35,681 nucleotides of DNA from an uncultured Rhodospirillales bacterium (GCA_903927465.1 CAIYMY010000035.1:1-35681), one strand, 5' to 3'. Positions 7,768 through 19,386 are shown, numbered from the stretch's first letter. Notes: a model not told the origin generated them from the letters alone. Translations and numbers: made by a program.

Positions 7768-10700
7768 ATGTCGAATGACGAAGCGTTTGTGACGGGATAT
7801 CAGGCTGCCGCAGCGCGCCTCGCTGCCGAAGCGCATCTTGATCTGACAGAACATGATGCCTGCGGTGTTGGCTTGGTGGCCGCACTGGATGGCAAGCCGC
7901 GGCGCGAAGTAGTGCAGGCCGGCATTGATGCTTTGCGTGCCGTTTGGCATCGTGGTGCCGTGGATGCCGATGGCAAAACCGGCGATGGGGCCGGCATTCA
8001 TATCGAAATCCCGCAGGATTTCTTCGCCGCCGTGGTGGAACGTGGCGGCGATAGGCTCCGCCCCGGGCGTATCGCAGTGGGGCAGGTGTTTTTGCCGAAA
8101 TCCGATCTGGGCGCGCAGGAACGCTGCCGGCAGATTGTGGAAACCGAAATTCTCAATGCCGGCTATGCGATTTATGGCTGGCGGCAAGTGCCGATCAATG
8201 TCGCCTGCATCGGCGAAAAGGCCAATGCGACCCGGCCCGAGATCGAACAAATCCTGATCCATGACCCAGAACAGCGCGACATCGCGACCATCGAACGCGA
8301 TATGTATGTCATCCGTCGGCGGATCGAAAAGCAGGCCATCGCGGCGCAGATTGCGGAGCTTTATCTTTGTTCCCTGTCCGCCCGATCCATCATCTATAAA
8401 GGCATGTTCCTGGCGGAAGCGCTGACAGAATTCTATCCGGACCTATTGGATGAACGTTTCGTCAGCCGCTTCGCCATTTACCATCAGCGCTATTCTACCA
8501 ATACCTTCCCCACCTGGCGGCTCGCTCAGCCCTTCCGCACGCTGGCGCATAATGGCGAAATCAATACGCTGCATGGAAATGTGAATTGGATGAAGTCGCA
8601 CGAGACGCGGCTATCGCATCCGTTGCTTGATCCTTTCATGGATGATTTGAAGCCCGTGGTGCAGGCGGGTGGTTCTGATACCGCGACACTCGATAACGTG
8701 TTTGAATTGCTGGTGCGCGCCGGGCGAGACGCGCCCATGGCCAAGGCGCTGCTGATACCCGAAAGCCTTGGCAATAACGCCACCATGCCGCAGGCGCATC
8801 GTGACCTGGTTCTTTACTGCAACGCTGTCATGGAACCCTGGGATGGCCCGGCAGCGATTTGCGCAACAGATGGGCGCTGGGTGGTGGCGGGGCTGGACCG
8901 CAATGGACTGCGCCCGCTGCGCTATAGCGTCACCGCGGATGGGCTGCTGATTGTGGGATCTGAGACCGGCATGGTGAAGCTGGCCGAAGACCGCATCATC
9001 CAAAAGGGCCGTGTTGGTCCCGGCCAATCCATCGGCGTTGATCTGGATGAGGGTCGGTTTTTCGAAGACACGGCGCTGAAGGATCTGATTTCTGCCCGCA
9101 AGCCCTTCGGCCAATGGACCGAACGCACCACGCGCATTGATGAAATTGTAAAAGCCGAAGCCGATGAACGCGCCAATCTGACCGGCGAGGATTTGCGGCG
9201 CCGCCAGCTTTCCGTCGGCTATACCTTGGAAGAATTGGAATCCATCCTGCACCCCATGGTGGAAGACGCCAATGAGGCTGTGGGGTCCATGGGTGATGAT
9301 ACACCTATCGCCGTGCTGTCTGAACAATATCGCGGCCTGCATCATTATTTCCGCCAGGCCTTCAGCCAGGTGACTAATCCACCGATTGACAGCCTGCGTG
9401 AGACGCGGGTGATGACGCTGAAGACGCGGCTTGGCAATCTTGGGAACATCCTTGATGAGGACCCGACGCAGTGTGACATGCTGATGCTGGATAGCCCTGT
9501 GCTGTCCAATGCCGAATTCGATGCCATGCGCGCCTATATGGGCACAACGGCCTGCGTGGTGGATTGCACCTTTCCTGTTACAGAAGGTGAGGCAGGGCCG
9601 CGCCGACACATTGAACGCATCCGCCGCGAAGCCGAAGAAGGCGTGCGGTCTGGCTGCGCCCATGTGATCCTGACGGATGAAGCGCAATGCGCCGAACGCG
9701 CCGTGATCCCCATGATTCTTTCGGTGGGCGCGGTGCAGACGCATCTGGTGAAGAACGGGCTGCGTACCTTCACATCACTGAATGTCCGCGTCGCGGAAAG
9801 CCTTGATGTGCATTACGTCGCGGTGCTGATTGGTGCGGGTGCGACCACGGTCAATGCCTATCTGGCGCAGGAAAGCATTGCGGATCGCCATCGGCGCGGC
9901 TTGTTCGGTGCCATGTCTCTGCGGGAAGCGGTGGGGCGCTACAAGAAGGCGGTGGATAAGGGCCTGCTGAAGGTCATGTCCAAGATGGGAATTGGCGTTT
10001 TGTCTTCCTATCGTGGCGGCATGAATTTCGAAGCCATCGGGCTTTCCCGCGCGCTGGTGGCGGAGTTTTTCCCAGGTACGCCCTCCCGCATTTCCGGGAT
10101 CGGGCTTTCCGGCATTGCGCGGCGCGTGCTGGCCTTACACGCCAAGGCTTGGGCGGAAGGCGCGGTGACGCTGCCGATTGGCGGGCTTTACAAGCTTCGT
10201 CGGCGTGGTGAGGCGCATGCCTTTGACGGTACACTGATCCACACACTGCAAAGTGCGGTGGAGACGGAAAGCTACCAGACCTTCAAGCGCTATTCCGATG
10301 CGGTGCGGCGCCTGCCACCCGTGGCGCTGCGCGATTTGCTTGATTTCCGGCTGGAAGGCCGCACGCCGATTGCGCTGGAAGAAGTGGAAAGCATCACGGA
10401 AATACGTAAGCGCCTGCTGGCACCAGGCATTTCGCTTGGCGCGCTGAGCCCCGAAGCGCATGAAACGCTGTCCATTGCCATGAACCGCATTGGTGCACGC
10501 AGCGATTCCGGCGAAGGCGGTGAAGACCCTGCCCGCGCCAAGCCGCGCGCCAATGGCGATAACGCCAATTCCGCGATCAAGCAGATCGCCTCTGGCCGCT
10601 TTGGTGTGACAGCGGAATACCTCAATAATTGCCGAGAGATCGAAATCAAGGTCGCGCAGGGGGCGAAGCCTGGTGAGGGTGGGCAATTGCCCGGCTTTAA

Positions 10701-12297
10701 AGTCACAGGGCTGATTGCCAAGCTCCGCCATTCCACACCGGGCGTCATGCTGATCAGCCCACCGCCGCATCATGACATCTATTCAATCGAAGATCTGGCG
10801 CAGTTGATCTATGATCTGAAGCAGATCAATCCAGATGCGACGGTGTGTGTGAAGCTTGTCAGCCGTTCGGGCATTGGCACCATTGCTGCCGGCGTCGCGA
10901 AGGCAAAAGCCGATGCGATTCTGATTTCCGGCCATTCCGGGGGCACCGGCGCTTCGCCGCAGTCTTCCATCAAGTATGCTGGCCTGCCTTGGGAAATGGG
11001 GCTGTCTGAAACCCATCAGGTACTTTTGCTCAATCGCTTGCGGCATCGCGTGAAGCTGCGCACCGATGGCGGCATCAAGACCGGGCGCGATGTAGTGATT
11101 GCGGCCATGTTGGGCGCCGAGGAATTTGGGATTGGCACGGCATCCTTGGTAGCCATGGGCTGCATCATGGTGCGGCAATGTCATTCCAATACCTGCCCTG
11201 TTGGCGTCTGCACGCAGGACGAGGCGTTGCGCGCCAAATTTGCCGGCAGCCCAGAGAAGGTGATCAATCTCTTCTCCTTCGTCGCCGAAGAGGTGCGTGA
11301 AATTCTGGCAAGCCTTGGCATGCGCAAGCTGACTGATGTGATCGGACGCACCGATCTGCTGCAACAAGTCAGCCGCGGGTCTGAGGATTTGGATGACCTC
11401 GACCTCAATCCGCTTTTGGTGCAGGCGGATGCCGGCCCGCATGCATCCTACTGCACGCTGGAAGGCCGTAATGAAGTGCCGGAGACCTTGGATGCGGAAA
11501 TGATCCGCGATGCGGATGCGCTATTCCGCCACGGCGAGAAGATGCAGCTGCAATACAATATCCGCAACACGCATCGCGCCATTGGCACCAAGGTGTCTTC
11601 CCGCATCGTTCGGCAATTCGGCATGACAGGGCTGCAAGCCGGGCATTTGACCGTTCGGCTGCGCGGCAGTGCCGGCCAATCGCTTGGCGCCTTCGGTGTG
11701 CGGGGCTTGAAGCTGGAAGTTTTTGGCGACGCCAATGATTATGTCGGCAAGGGGCTATCAGGTGCTTCCATTGTGGTCCGCCCCGCGCCCTCATCCAGCC
11801 TGATCTGGAATGAAAATACCATCATCGGCAATACCGTGCTTTACGGCGCCACGGCTGGGGAGCTTTTCGCCGCCGGCCAGGCGGGTGAGCGTTTCGCCGT
11901 GCGCAATTCCGGCGCCACTGCTGTTGTGGAAGGCTGCGGCGCCAATGGCTGTGAGTATATGACCGGTGGCACGGTGGTGATATTGGGCGCGGTTGGCGAT
12001 AATTTCGGCGCAGGTTTCACCGGTGGCCAGGCCTTCATCTATGATGCGGATGGCACGTTTGAAAAGCGCATCAATCCGGAAACCTTGCTCTGGTCGCGCC
12101 TCGCGCATCCGCATTGGGAAGAAGCGCTCCGTGATCTGATCGCGCGCCATGTCGCGGAAACCGGCAGCCGCTTTGCCGCACGCCTATTGAATGAATGGGC
12201 GACGGAACGCCGGCGCTTTTGGCATGTGGTGCCGAAGGAATATGCGAAATATCTCCCGGTGCCGATGAGCGAAGTGCAGGCGATTGCGGCGGAGTAA
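7768..12297 (+). CDS. gltB: Glutamate synthase large (alpha) subunit
   Basis: A 1509-aa enzyme that hydrolyses glutamine and transfers the ammonia through an internal tunnel to 2-oxoglutarate, giving two glutamates with GltD as electron donor. Domains in order: a short propeptide ending just before C32 in HDACGVG, the expected N-terminal nucleophile of the type II glutaminase domain (about 32-430, with AHNGEINTL); a linker domain (about 480-780); the FMN-binding synthase barrel (about 830-1230, with SGHSGGTGASP and a 3Fe-4S site C1132, C1138, C1143); and the C-terminal GxGxG beta-helix domain (about 1260-1500). All key residues I looked for are present. It lies 17 bases after the DUF2059 gene and 40 before the rhodanese gene. 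Confidence 0.98.
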   Translation: MSNDEAFVTGYQAAAARLAAEAHLDLTEHDACGVGLVAALDGKPRREVVQAGIDALRAVWHRGAVDADGKTGDGAGIHIEIPQDFFAAVVERGGDRLRPGRIAVGQVFLPKSDLGAQERCRQIVETEILNAGYAIYGWRQVPINVACIGEKANATRPEIEQILIHDPEQRDIATIERDMYVIRRRIEKQAIAAQIAELYLCSLSARSIIYKGMFLAEALTEFYPDLLDERFVSRFAIYHQRYSTNTFPTWRLAQPFRTLAHNGEINTLHGNVNWMKSHETRLSHPLLDPFMDDLKPVVQAGGSDTATLDNVFELLVRAGRDAPMAKALLIPESLGNNATMPQAHRDLVLYCNAVMEPWDGPAAICATDGRWVVAGLDRNGLRPLRYSVTADGLLIVGSETGMVKLAEDRIIQKGRVGPGQSIGVDLDEGRFFEDTALKDLISARKPFGQWTERTTRIDEIVKAEADERANLTGEDLRRRQLSVGYTLEELESILHPMVEDANEAVGSMGDDTPIAVLSEQYRGLHHYFRQAFSQVTNPPIDSLRETRVMTLKTRLGNLGNILDEDPTQCDMLMLDSPVLSNAEFDAMRAYMGTTACVVDCTFPVTEGEAGPRRHIERIRREAEEGVRSGCAHVILTDEAQCAERAVIPMILSVGAVQTHLVKNGLRTFTSLNVRVAESLDVHYVAVLIGAGATTVNAYLAQESIADRHRRGLFGAMSLREAVGRYKKAVDKGLLKVMSKMGIGVLSSYRGGMNFEAIGLSRALVAEFFPGTPSRISGIGLSGIARRVLALHAKAWAEGAVTLPIGGLYKLRRRGEAHAFDGTLIHTLQSAVETESYQTFKRYSDAVRRLPPVALRDLLDFRLEGRTPIALEEVESITEIRKRLLAPGISLGALSPEAHETLSIAMNRIGARSDSGEGGEDPARAKPRANGDNANSAIKQIASGRFGVTAEYLNNCREIEIKVAQGAKPGEGGQLPGFKVTGLIAKLRHSTPGVMLISPPPHHDIYSIEDLAQLIYDLKQINPDATVCVKLVSRSGIGTIAAGVAKAKADAILISGHSGGTGASPQSSIKYAGLPWEMGLSETHQVLLLNRLRHRVKLRTDGGIKTGRDVVIAAMLGAEEFGIGTASLVAMGCIMVRQCHSNTCPVGVCTQDEALRAKFAGSPEKVINLFSFVAEEVREILASLGMRKLTDVIGRTDLLQQVSRGSEDLDDLDLNPLLVQADAGPHASYCTLEGRNEVPETLDAEMIRDADALFRHGEKMQLQYNIRNTHRAIGTKVSSRIVRQFGMTGLQAGHLTVRLRGSAGQSLGAFGVRGLKLEVFGDANDYVGKGLSGASIVVRPAPSSSLIWNENTIIGNTVLYGATAGELFAAGQAGERFAVRNSGATAVVEGCGANGCEYMTGGTVVILGAVGDNFGAGFTGGQAFIYDADGTFEKRINPETLLWSRLAHPHWEEALRDLIARHVAETGSRFAARLLNEWATERRRFWHVVPKEYAKYLPVPMSEVQAIAAE

Positions 12298-12337
12298 GGC
12301 TTCTCAACAACCCTCGCTGAACTGAAAGGAAACTGAA

Positions 12338-12733
12338 ATGTCAATCGAACAGATGGCCCATTACCAAAGCAAGCTGGCTTATGAGATGGATTCCTGGGAC
12401 CTTCATGTTGCAATCAGCAATGGTGAACCCTTCGTGGTCGTGGATGGCCGATCCGAAGCCGCCTTTGCGCAGGAACATATCCCCGGCGCGATCAACCTGC
12501 CGCATCGGGGCATTTCAACGCTCAGCACCGAAGCCCTGGACAAGTCAAAAACCTACATCTGCTATTGCGATGGCATTGGGTGCAACGGGTCAACCAAAAC
12601 CGCGCTCAAATTGCTGACCCTTGGCTTCAAGGTGCGTGAATTGATCGGCGGCTTGGATTGGTGGAAGCGCGACGGCTACCAGACTGCGGGCTCAGATGGC
12701 CGTGCCGGCACCCCGGTTGGCTGTGGCTGCTGA
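12338..12733 (+). CDS. Single-domain rhodanese-like protein
   Basis: A 131-aa cytoplasmic protein with one rhodanese fold: VVVDGRSEAAFAQEHIPGA (33-51) is the CH2-type motif, and the active loop follows at YCDGIGCNGSTKTA with C82 as the probable sulfur-carrying cysteine. Single-domain rhodaneses move sulfane sulfur to cyanide, thioredoxin or biosynthetic partners; the partner here is unknown. C75 and C77 lie just before the loop, and the protein ends in Pro-Val-Gly-Cys-Gly-Cys, an unusual cysteine pair at the very C-terminus. A ribosome binding site (AAAGGAAA) precedes the ATG. The gene is 40 bases after gltB and may be read from the same promoter. A structured repeat follows its stop. Confidence 0.88.
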   Translation: MSIEQMAHYQSKLAYEMDSWDLHVAISNGEPFVVVDGRSEAAFAQEHIPGAINLPHRGISTLSTEALDKSKTYICYCDGIGCNGSTKTALKLLTLGFKVRELIGGLDWWKRDGYQTAGSDGRAGTPVGCGC

Positions 12734-12744
12734 GCGCCATTCTT

Positions 12745-12851
12745 TAGAGCGTGTTGCGTTCACATGGGTTCACGCAACCCGCTCTAGATCGTTGTTTTTC
12801 GAGCATCTTCACACGTTCAGATGATTCCATCTGAACGTGATCTGCTTTAGC
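12745..12851 (+). repeat. Two-hairpin intergenic repeat, copy 1
   Basis: Hairpin 1 (12745-12786) has arms TAGAGCG-T-GTTGCG and CGCAAC-C-CGCTCTA with one mismatch and a 14-nt loop, TTCACATGGGTTCA. A T-rich linker (TTGTTTTTCG) follows. Hairpin 2 (12812-12839) is a perfect 12-bp stem, CACGTTCAGATG against CATCTGAACGTG, around the tip ATTC. The element fills the space between the convergent rhodanese and AsmA genes, where it could also act as a bidirectional terminator, although no long U-run follows. Loop, linker and tip match copies at 30680 and 31600, whereas the stems do not. Confidence 0.85.
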
Positions 12852-12861
12852 GCCCACAGCC

Positions 12862-15726
12862 TCAGCGCTGCTCCGCCCGCCAGCGCGCCCAGGGCGCAAT
12901 ATCAGGCAGGCGCTGCGGCGCTGCCGCAGGGCCTGAAAAACGCAGCCCAATTTCGGGCGCCTCAGGCACCGGTGGGCGCAGGGCGAAGCCAAGGTCCAGC
13001 ACTTGGCGCGGTAAATCCATTGATCCGGTGATGCGGGCAGAAACCCCACCCTCCCCCACCAGATTCACCTCCTGCAATGAAAGCCGCCCGGCGGCGATTT
13101 GCCAGCCACCTTCCAGCCGCTCCACAGCCGTTGCGCCACCGAAAAGGGCGAGGCGCAGTGCAGCCTCTGCTGCCACAGGATCCGCAAGCCCCGCCGCAGC
13201 ATAGGCATCCCGCAGCGCCACCCCGGCCACCACACCATCAGAAAGCAAAAACCGCCCCGACCCTTCCAGGGAAGAAAGCAGCGCCGATGGCGCATGGCCC
13301 GATCCCGCCAGCCGGCCGGCTAGCGCAATCCTGCCCGCGGCAAGGTCAAGCGGTAGGTCAAAGATCGGGTGCGCAAGCGTCGCGCCGGCAATCTCGAAAT
13401 CGCCTTCCAAGCGCGGGGGCTGGGCGGTGATGTCCAAAACGCCGCGCCCTTCCATCTGCCCACCGGCAAGGGCGGCGCGGAAGGACGCAAGCTGCAGCCG
13501 GCCCCCTTCAAGCGTCACCTCCGCTTGGGCGTTCTCCACCGCCGGCAGCCCCGAAACTGCGATGCGCGTGGCGCTGAGGCTGAGCGCACCGTCCAGCGCC
13601 GCCAAAAAAGCCAAGGGCAGCGGTTCCTGATCTGTCAGATCAAGCGTCGGCAAGGCCAGGTTTTCGGCTGCAATGCGTAGCGCCAGCTTGGGCCTTGCAT
13701 CGTTCAACTCCAGCCGCGCTTCCCCCTCAAGCCGCGCCTCAGCCGCAACAAGCGCGAAGAAGGGCAGCGTGAAGACGCTGCCTTCCGCAGCGATGCGCGC
13801 AATGAAGGAAGCCGAGCCCTCACCCATCCAGCCCGGCTCCTCTCGGCCAAGCGAAAGCGCGAAAAGCCGCGCCGCGCTGGGGTGGCGGAAGGTCAGGCTT
13901 CCCTCGCCGCGCGCCTTTGGCAGATCTAACACGCCACTGGCGTCAAGCCGTGCATCCTCAAGCGCGATATCGGCGGTGACGGCGAGCGCTTCGGCCGTGC
14001 CATTACCCCGAAGGCGGAGCGAAACTGGCAGCGCCGCCAGCCCGGCGGGCAGGTTAAGCGCTTCGCTCAGCAGCGGCGGAAGGGCGCTCGCCATGGGGGC
14101 AGCGATTTCAAGCGCTGCATCTGCAAGGCTTGGCGCGGCGCCAAGCTTGACGCTGCCCGAAGCCGTTATGCTGGCCCTGCCCTGGCGTGCCGAGAAGCGT
14201 TGCAGCGAAAGCCGGCCCGCATCCAGCGTGGCTTCCAGCGCCACGCCATCCAAACCCTGCCCCTGCCATTCCACCTTGCCCGCCGTCAGGCGCAGATTGG
14301 CGTCAAAGCCTTGCAGCGCTTCGCTGGCTTCCTGCCAGGACAGGCTTTCAGACAACACCCCATCCAACGACAGCGCATCAATGGAAAGCCCCAGCCCAAG
14401 CGCGGGCCGCGCGCCCAGCCGCAATGCGCCCGCCCCCGCGTAGCGCCCGCCATCCAGCAGCAGGGAAAATTCTGGCGCTTCGATAAGGTTGGGTTCCAGC
14501 ACCAATCGCCCGCGGCCTTCAAAACGGCGCAGCCTTGAGGGGTCCGGCGCCGCCACCGCAAAGCCAAAGGCAGTAAGGCTATCGCGCAGGCTGGGGCCGG
14601 CGATGCTCAGCGCCAATTCCAGCCTTTCGCCAAGCGTGGCGCCGCGCGCTTCAAACTCTGCCTCACCGGGCAAAAGCGCTGCGATATCCGTCAGTGTCAT
14701 GCGCGCACCGTCGCGGGCAATGCCGGCCTTGAAGCGGCGCAATTCATGCCCCTGCCAGCGTGCGGCTTCGGCAGCAATGTCGACAACGACAGGGAAGGGC
14801 CAATCGCGCGCGCCACGCATGGCGGCGATCCAGGGGTCCAGATCCAGCCGATTCATGGTGATGGCCAGATCCATCTTCGCTTCAGGTGCCAACTGGATTT
14901 CCGCCGCGGCCCGGCCGGCGCCGCCATCAAATTCCACGGCCAGGTCTGGTGCAATGATCCGGTCTTCACTGGCGCGCATGCGTCCGGAGATTCGGAAGGG
15001 AAGCGCGGGTGCCGGCAGAAAGGCCGAAAGATAAGCGCCGGAAGCTTCAAGCCGCCCCTCATAGCCACCTTCGGCCAGCAAAGCGCCGCGCGTGACCAGC
15101 GCCGCCCCCTGGCCATTCAGGCGCAATTCCAGCGTGCCGATGCCATCATAGCCAGGCCGCCCCAGAACAGCCTGGAAGCGCGCCTCGGCACCTGCGCGGG
15201 TGAAGCTGCCCTCGAGGCGCACAGCATCCAGTGGCCCGGGGGCAACCAGGCGCGCGGTGACATTTTCAAAGGCTACTTCGCCAAGCGTCACGCGGCTGGC
15301 TTCGATGCGCGCGGCGAAATCGGAAAGCCAGGGCGGCGGGCGCCAAGCGCCAGCAGCTGGCAGCGGCCAGGGCAGGCGAATATCAGCGCCGACCAGCACC
15401 AGATCGCGCGCTTCAAGCCGCCCCAACAGCAGGGGCGCCAGGCCAAGCCTCAGACGCAGCGTTCGCGCCTTTACGCCAAGCCCGCCTTCATCCTGCCCCA
15501 GATGCACCTCATCCGCTTCGATCATGGGCTGCGGCAGCAACACAACGCGGAGCGGTCCCTGCAAAGCGACCGGCCTGCCGAGCCGTTCAGAGGCGAGTGC
15601 GGCCAGCCGATTGCGCTGCCCTTCCCAGGAAATCAGGCGCGGCCCGACCCACACCGCCGCCAAGGCGATCCCGACCAGAAGAAGTGCGAAAAGGCTGCGG
15701 CGCGATTTCAGCTTGCGCTCCCCCAA
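12862..15726 (-). CDS. AsmA family protein
   Basis: A 954-aa protein with a single N-terminal membrane anchor ([19 protein letters not shown], about 11-29) followed by [28 protein letters not shown], the usual opening of AsmA proteins. The remainder is made of repeated beta-rich stretches (for example [18 protein letters not shown] and many RLEG / FEIAG segments), ending in an AsmA-2-like C-terminal region ([26 protein letters not shown]). Such proteins sit in the inner membrane facing the periplasm and are thought to help lipid traffic to, or assembly of, the outer envelope. No ATG is available: the frame opens with a TTG at 15726, inside the last 19 bases of the preceding gene, or with a GTG/TTG a little further in. 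It is the downstream partner of the hydantoinase gene. Confidence 0.85.
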   Translation of the reverse strand: MGERKLKSRRSLFALLLVGIALAAVWVGPRLISWEGQRNRLAALASERLGRPVALQGPLRVVLLPQPMIEADEVHLGQDEGGLGVKARTLRLRLGLAPLLLGRLEARDLVLVGADIRLPWPLPAAGAWRPPPWLSDFAARIEASRVTLGEVAFENVTARLVAPGPLDAVRLEGSFTRAGAEARFQAVLGRPGYDGIGTLELRLNGQGAALVTRGALLAEGGYEGRLEASGAYLSAFLPAPALPFRISGRMRASEDRIIAPDLAVEFDGGAGRAAAEIQLAPEAKMDLAITMNRLDLDPWIAAMRGARDWPFPVVVDIAAEAARWQGHELRRFKAGIARDGARMTLTDIAALLPGEAEFEARGATLGERLELALSIAGPSLRDSLTAFGFAVAAPDPSRLRRFEGRGRLVLEPNLIEAPEFSLLLDGGRYAGAGALRLGARPALGLGLSIDALSLDGVLSESLSWQEASEALQGFDANLRLTAGKVEWQGQGLDGVALEATLDAGRLSLQRFSARQGRASITASGSVKLGAAPSLADAALEIAAPMASALPPLLSEALNLPAGLAALPVSLRLRGNGTAEALAVTADIALEDARLDASGVLDLPKARGEGSLTFRHPSAARLFALSLGREEPGWMGEGSASFIARIAAEGSVFTLPFFALVAAEARLEGEARLELNDARPKLALRIAAENLALPTLDLTDQEPLPLAFLAALDGALSLSATRIAVSGLPAVENAQAEVTLEGGRLQLASFRAALAGGQMEGRGVLDITAQPPRLEGDFEIAGATLAHPIFDLPLDLAAGRIALAGRLAGSGHAPSALLSSLEGSGRFLLSDGVVAGVALRDAYAAAGLADPVAAEAALRLALFGGATAVERLEGGWQIAAGRLSLQEVNLVGEGGVSARITGSMDLPRQVLDLGFALRPPVPEAPEIGLRFSGPAAAPQRLPDIAPWARWRAEQR

Positions 15727-18700
15727 CCACCGCCGCCGGGCGTTTCAATGCCGAGCACTTCTCCAGCGGCGAGATGCGCAGAATCGCTGCCCTTCAGCCA
15801 TTGAATGCTACCATCGGCGCGTTCCACCCATTGCCGGCCAGCAGCGCCATCGGCACCGCCTTGCAGCCCATGCGGCGGCACGTTGCGGCGTGACGCCACA
15901 ATCACCGCTTCCATCGGATGCAGAAAGCGAATGCGCCGGCGTGATCCATCACCACCATGCCAGCGTCCGGCCCCGCCTGAACCTCGACGGATGGAAAATT
16001 CCTCAAGTCGCACGGGATAACGCAGTTCCAGGATTTCTGGGTCGGTCATGCGCGTATTGGTCATGTGGGTTTGCACGGGACCCGCGCCATTGAAGCCAGG
16101 CCCGGCGCCAATGCCGCCGCAGATGGTTTCATAATATTGGTAGCGCGCATCGCCGAAAAGCAGGTTGTTCATGGTGGCCTGGGCCGAAGCGCAGGCACCA
16201 AGGGCGGCGAGCAGCGCATTACAGGTCATTTGGCTGACCTCGGTATTGCCGGCCACCACCGCGGCGCCGGGGCGCGGCGACAGGAAAGTTCCTTCCGGGA
16301 TCACGATTTCCAAAGGCTTCAGGCAGCCATCATTGAGCGGAATATCCTCACCCACCAGGCAGCGGAAGCAATAAAGCACCACGGCGCGGCAGACTGCGGA
16401 TGGCGCGTTGAAATTGCTTGGGCGTTGCGGACCTGTGCCGGTGAAATCAATCACGGCCTTGCGCGCGGCGCGGTCAACACGAATGGCGACTTTCAGCGGT
16501 GCGCCATCATCAATGCTCGTTTCAAAATGGCCATCAGGGAGTTTTTCCAATACGCGGCGCACGCTTTCTTCGGCATTATCCATGACGTGCCGCATATAGG
16601 CGCTGACAGTGGCAAGCCCGTAATCAACAACGGCACGGCTTAATTCCTGCACGCCTTTTTCATTGGCAGCAATTTGCGCCTTGATGTCAGCGACATTCAC
16701 ATCCGGACTGCGCGCGGGATAGCGCGCGCCGGCCAGCAGGGCATGAAATTCCGCTTCCCGGAAATGCCCACCATCCACCAGCAGGAAATCATCAATCACC
16801 ACGCCTTCTTCTTCCAGCGTACGAGACAGCGGCGGTGTGGAACCAGGCGTGAGGCCGCCAATATCAGCGTGATGCCCGCGTGAGCCGACAAAGAACAGGA
16901 TGTCTTTCCCCGCCGCATCAAAAACCGGCGTGATGACGGTGACATCCGGCAAATGCGTGCCGCCATTATAGGGGTTGTTCAGCGCCACCACATCGCCAGG
17001 CTTGAGCGTCGCACCCCGCGTGCGGATGACGGTGCGCACACTTTCCCCCATGGCGCCCAGATGCACCGGCACGTGCGGGGCGTTGGCAATCAGCGCGCCA
17101 GTGGCATCGAAAATGGCGCAGGAAAAATCCAGTCGTTCCTTGATATTCACTGAAAGACTAGTGTTTTGCAGCACTGCGCCTGTCTGTTCAGCGATGCTCA
17201 TGAACAGGTTATTGAAGAGTTCGAGCATTACCGGATCGGGCCGCGCCGCATCGGCGGCACTGCCTGTACGCACGCGCGCGGCGATGCGGCGCAGCACCAG
17301 GTGATTGCGCGCGGTGACTTCCGCTTCCCAGCCCGGTTCCACCACGGTGGTGGCATTGGCTTCGCGCAGCAGCGCAGGCCCTGCGATGCGATCCCCGGCG
17401 CGGAGCATTTCACGATCCTGCACCGGCGCGGCATGCTCAGCGCCCTGGGTGAATAGCGTGATGTTATCAACCGCCACGGGCGCTTGGCCCGCCATGCGCG
17501 CGGGCAGCGCAGCTTCGCGCACTTCCTCACCGGGCGCGGTGACTTCCGCGATACAGGCTTCCACAATCACTTGGCGTTCCGGCGTGGCAAAGCCAAAGCG
17601 CCGGCGATGCGCTTCGGTGAATTCCGCCAGCACTTCCTGATGCGCACCGAAAGCGACGGGCAGGAAAGTATCGGTGCCGGCATAGCGCAGATGCAGCCGC
17701 CGCGCCGCTTGCAAGCGCGCGGGATCGGCACCTTGGCGCGCCAGTTCCCCCCGCCCCGCCGCAACCAGCACATCCAGCCGCGTCGTCAGATCGCTGATGC
17801 CATCAGCGGTGAAGGGCGCTTCCACTGCGGCTTCACGGATCACGGCTTGATCAGCCAGCCCCATACCATAAGCGGAAAGCACGCCCGCGAAGGGATGGAT
17901 GAACACCGTTTCCATGCCCAATTCATCAGCGACGAGGCAGGCATGCTGCCCGCCCGCACCGCCGAAGCATTGCAAGGCGAAGCGAGTCGCATCATGGCCT
18001 TTCTGGATAGAAACTTGCTTGATGGCATTGGCCATATTGGCAACCGCGACACGCAAGAACCCTTCCGCCACTGCGCGCGGATCGGGCGCGGGCTTGCCTT
18101 GCGCCTTGCCGATTTCAGCCGCCAGGACCGCGAATTTCTGCGCGACAATCGCCGCATCCAAAGGCTGATCGCCATTGGGGCCGAAAATCGCCGGGAAGTG
18201 ATGCGGCTGGATCTTGCCCACCATGACATTCGCATCCGTCACCGTGAGCGGCCCACCGCGCCGATAACAGGCCGGCCCAGGCACCGCGCCGGCAGAATCC
18301 GGGCCCACACGGAAACGCGCACCATCAAAATGCAGAATGGAACCGCCACCCGCCGCCACGGTATTGATCGCCATCATCGGCGCACGCATGCGCACGCCAG
18401 CGACTTCGGTTTCAAAAGCACGCTCAAACGCGCCAGCGTAAAGCGCGACATCGGTGGAAGTGCCGCCCATGTCAAAACCGATGATGCGTTCAAACCCGCC
18501 CATCGCCGCGGTACGCGCCGCGCCTACAATGCCGCCAGCAGGGCCAGAGAGAATCGCATCCTTGCCCTGAAAATGCCCGGCTTCGGTCAAACCGCCGCTT
18601 GATTGCATGAAGTAAAGCCGGACCCCCGGCAATTCAGCCGCCACCTGATCCACATAGCGGCGCAGAATGGGCGAGAGATACGCATCAACAACAGTTGTAT

Positions 18701-19316
18701 CCCCGCGCGGCACAATGCGCGGCAGCGGGCTTGCGCGGTGGCTGAGCGAGATTTGTGTGAAACCAACTTCCCGCGCAATCGCACCAAGCCGTTCTTCATG
18801 CACGGGATAAGCCCAGGCATGCATCATCAGAATGGCAACGGCGCGCAGGCCTTCCTGATAGGCAGCGCGCAAAGCATCCCGCGCCCCGGCCTCATCCAAG
18901 GCTTCCAATTCCATGCCATCCACCGCGACACGCCCGCCGATTTCAACGGCGCGTTCATGCAGCAATTCCGGCAGGCGCACATCAAGATCGAACAAGCGGG
19001 GCCGCGCCTGATTGCCGATACGCAGCAGATCAGCAAAGCCACGATTGACCAGCAGCAAAACGCGCTCACCCTTGCGTTCCAGAAGCGCATTGGTGGCGAC
19101 CGTGGTGCCCATTTTCACCGCCTCGATCAGCCCGGGCTGAATCGGCGCACCGGCGGCAAGGCCCAGGCATTGGCGAATGCCGGCCACCGCTGCGTCCTTG
19201 TAGCGTTCAGGGTTTTCGGAGAGCAGCTTTAGCGTGGAAAGCCGCCCGGCCGGATCGCGCGCGACGATATCGGTGAAGGTGCCGCCACGATCAATCCAGA
19301 ATTGCCAAGCCGACAT
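15708..19316 (-). CDS. Fused hydantoinase A/B, predicted ATP-dependent 5-oxoprolinase
   Basis: A 1202-aa single-chain fusion of the HyuA and HyuB domains, as in eukaryotic-type 5-oxoprolinase, which opens 5-oxoproline to glutamate using ATP. The HyuA half (about 1-690) begins with [13 protein letters not shown] and [14 protein letters not shown], very close to the oxoprolinase N-terminus; it also has [14 protein letters not shown] (about 70-83), [10 protein letters not shown] (about 258-267) and the second phosphate-binding segment [13 protein letters not shown] (about 283-295). The HyuB half starts near 695 ([19 protein letters not shown]) and contains [20 protein letters not shown]-methylhydantoinase or acetophenone-carboxylase-like activity is possible, but the fused architecture and N-terminus favour oxoprolinase. 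The start has AAGGG seven bases upstream. Confidence 0.9.
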   Translation of the reverse strand: MSAWQFWIDRGGTFTDIVARDPAGRLSTLKLLSENPERYKDAAVAGIRQCLGLAAGAPIQPGLIEAVKMGTTVATNALLERKGERVLLLVNRGFADLLRIGNQARPRLFDLDVRLPELLHERAVEIGGRVAVDGMELEALDEAGARDALRAAYQEGLRAVAILMMHAWAYPVHEERLGAIAREVGFTQISLSHRASPLPRIVPRGDTTVVDAYLSPILRRYVDQVAAELPGVRLYFMQSSGGLTEAGHFQGKDAILSGPAGGIVGAARTAAMGGFERIIGFDMGGTSTDVALYAGAFERAFETEVAGVRMRAPMMAINTVAAGGGSILHFDGARFRVGPDSAGAVPGPACYRRGGPLTVTDANVMVGKIQPHHFPAIFGPNGDQPLDAAIVAQKFAVLAAEIGKAQGKPAPDPRAVAEGFLRVAVANMANAIKQVSIQKGHDATRFALQCFGGAGGQHACLVADELGMETVFIHPFAGVLSAYGMGLADQAVIREAAVEAPFTADGISDLTTRLDVLVAAGRGELARQGADPARLQAARRLHLRYAGTDTFLPVAFGAHQEVLAEFTEAHRRRFGFATPERQVIVEACIAEVTAPGEEVREAALPARMAGQAPVAVDNITLFTQGAEHAAPVQDREMLRAGDRIAGPALLREANATTVVEPGWEAEVTARNHLVLRRIAARVRTGSAADAARPDPVMLELFNNLFMSIAEQTGAVLQNTSLSVNIKERLDFSCAIFDATGALIANAPHVPVHLGAMGESVRTVIRTRGATLKPGDVVALNNPYNGGTHLPDVTVITPVFDAAGKDILFFVGSRGHHADIGGLTPGSTPPLSRTLEEEGVVIDDFLLVDGGHFREAEFHALLAGARYPARSPDVNVADIKAQIAANEKGVQELSRAVVDYGLATVSAYMRHVMDNAEESVRRVLEKLPDGHFETSIDDGAPLKVAIRVDRAARKAVIDFTGTGPQRPSNFNAPSAVCRAVVLYCFRCLVGEDIPLNDGCLKPLEIVIPEGTFLSPRPGAAVVAGNTEVSQMTCNALLAALGACASAQATMNNLLFGDARYQYYETICGGIGAGPGFNGAGPVQTHMTNTRMTDPEILELRYPVRLEEFSIRRGSGGAGRWHGGDGSRRRIRFLHPMEAVIVASRRNVPPHGLQGGADGAAGRQWVERADGSIQWLKGSDSAHLAAGEVLGIETPGGGGWGSAS

Positions 19317-19370
19317 GCAAAACCCTTTGGCGGAATGAGAAACAGGCCGATGGCTCTAAAGCATTATGAC

Positions 19371-19383
19371 GCCAAGTGAAATC
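19371..19383 (+). repeat. Possible half-site relic of the palindromic repeat
   Basis: GCCAAGTGAAATC here is identical to the left arm and tip of the hairpin at 25605-25624, but the right arm is missing (it reads CGCTCAC). It is preceded by CTCTAAAGCATTATG, which resembles the outer-arm GCATTTTC context of full copies. It lies in the 70-base gap between the oxoprolinase start and the Rieske gene stop. It may be a decayed copy; a 13-base match alone is not proof. Confidence 0.35.
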
Positions 19384-19386
19384 CGC

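Noticed and set aside
8611-9744. Long minus-strand frame (377 codons) inside gltB
   Set aside because: Shadow of gltB caused by high GC content; composition rich in His, Arg and Gln with no domain.
14746-15804. Long plus-strand frame (352 codons) antisense to AsmA
   Set aside because: Arg/Gln/Pro-rich shadow; the AsmA frame on the other strand has a membrane anchor and normal composition.
17484-18602. Long plus-strand frame (372 codons) antisense to the oxoprolinase gene
   Set aside because: The opposite strand carries clear HyuA motifs across the same bases.
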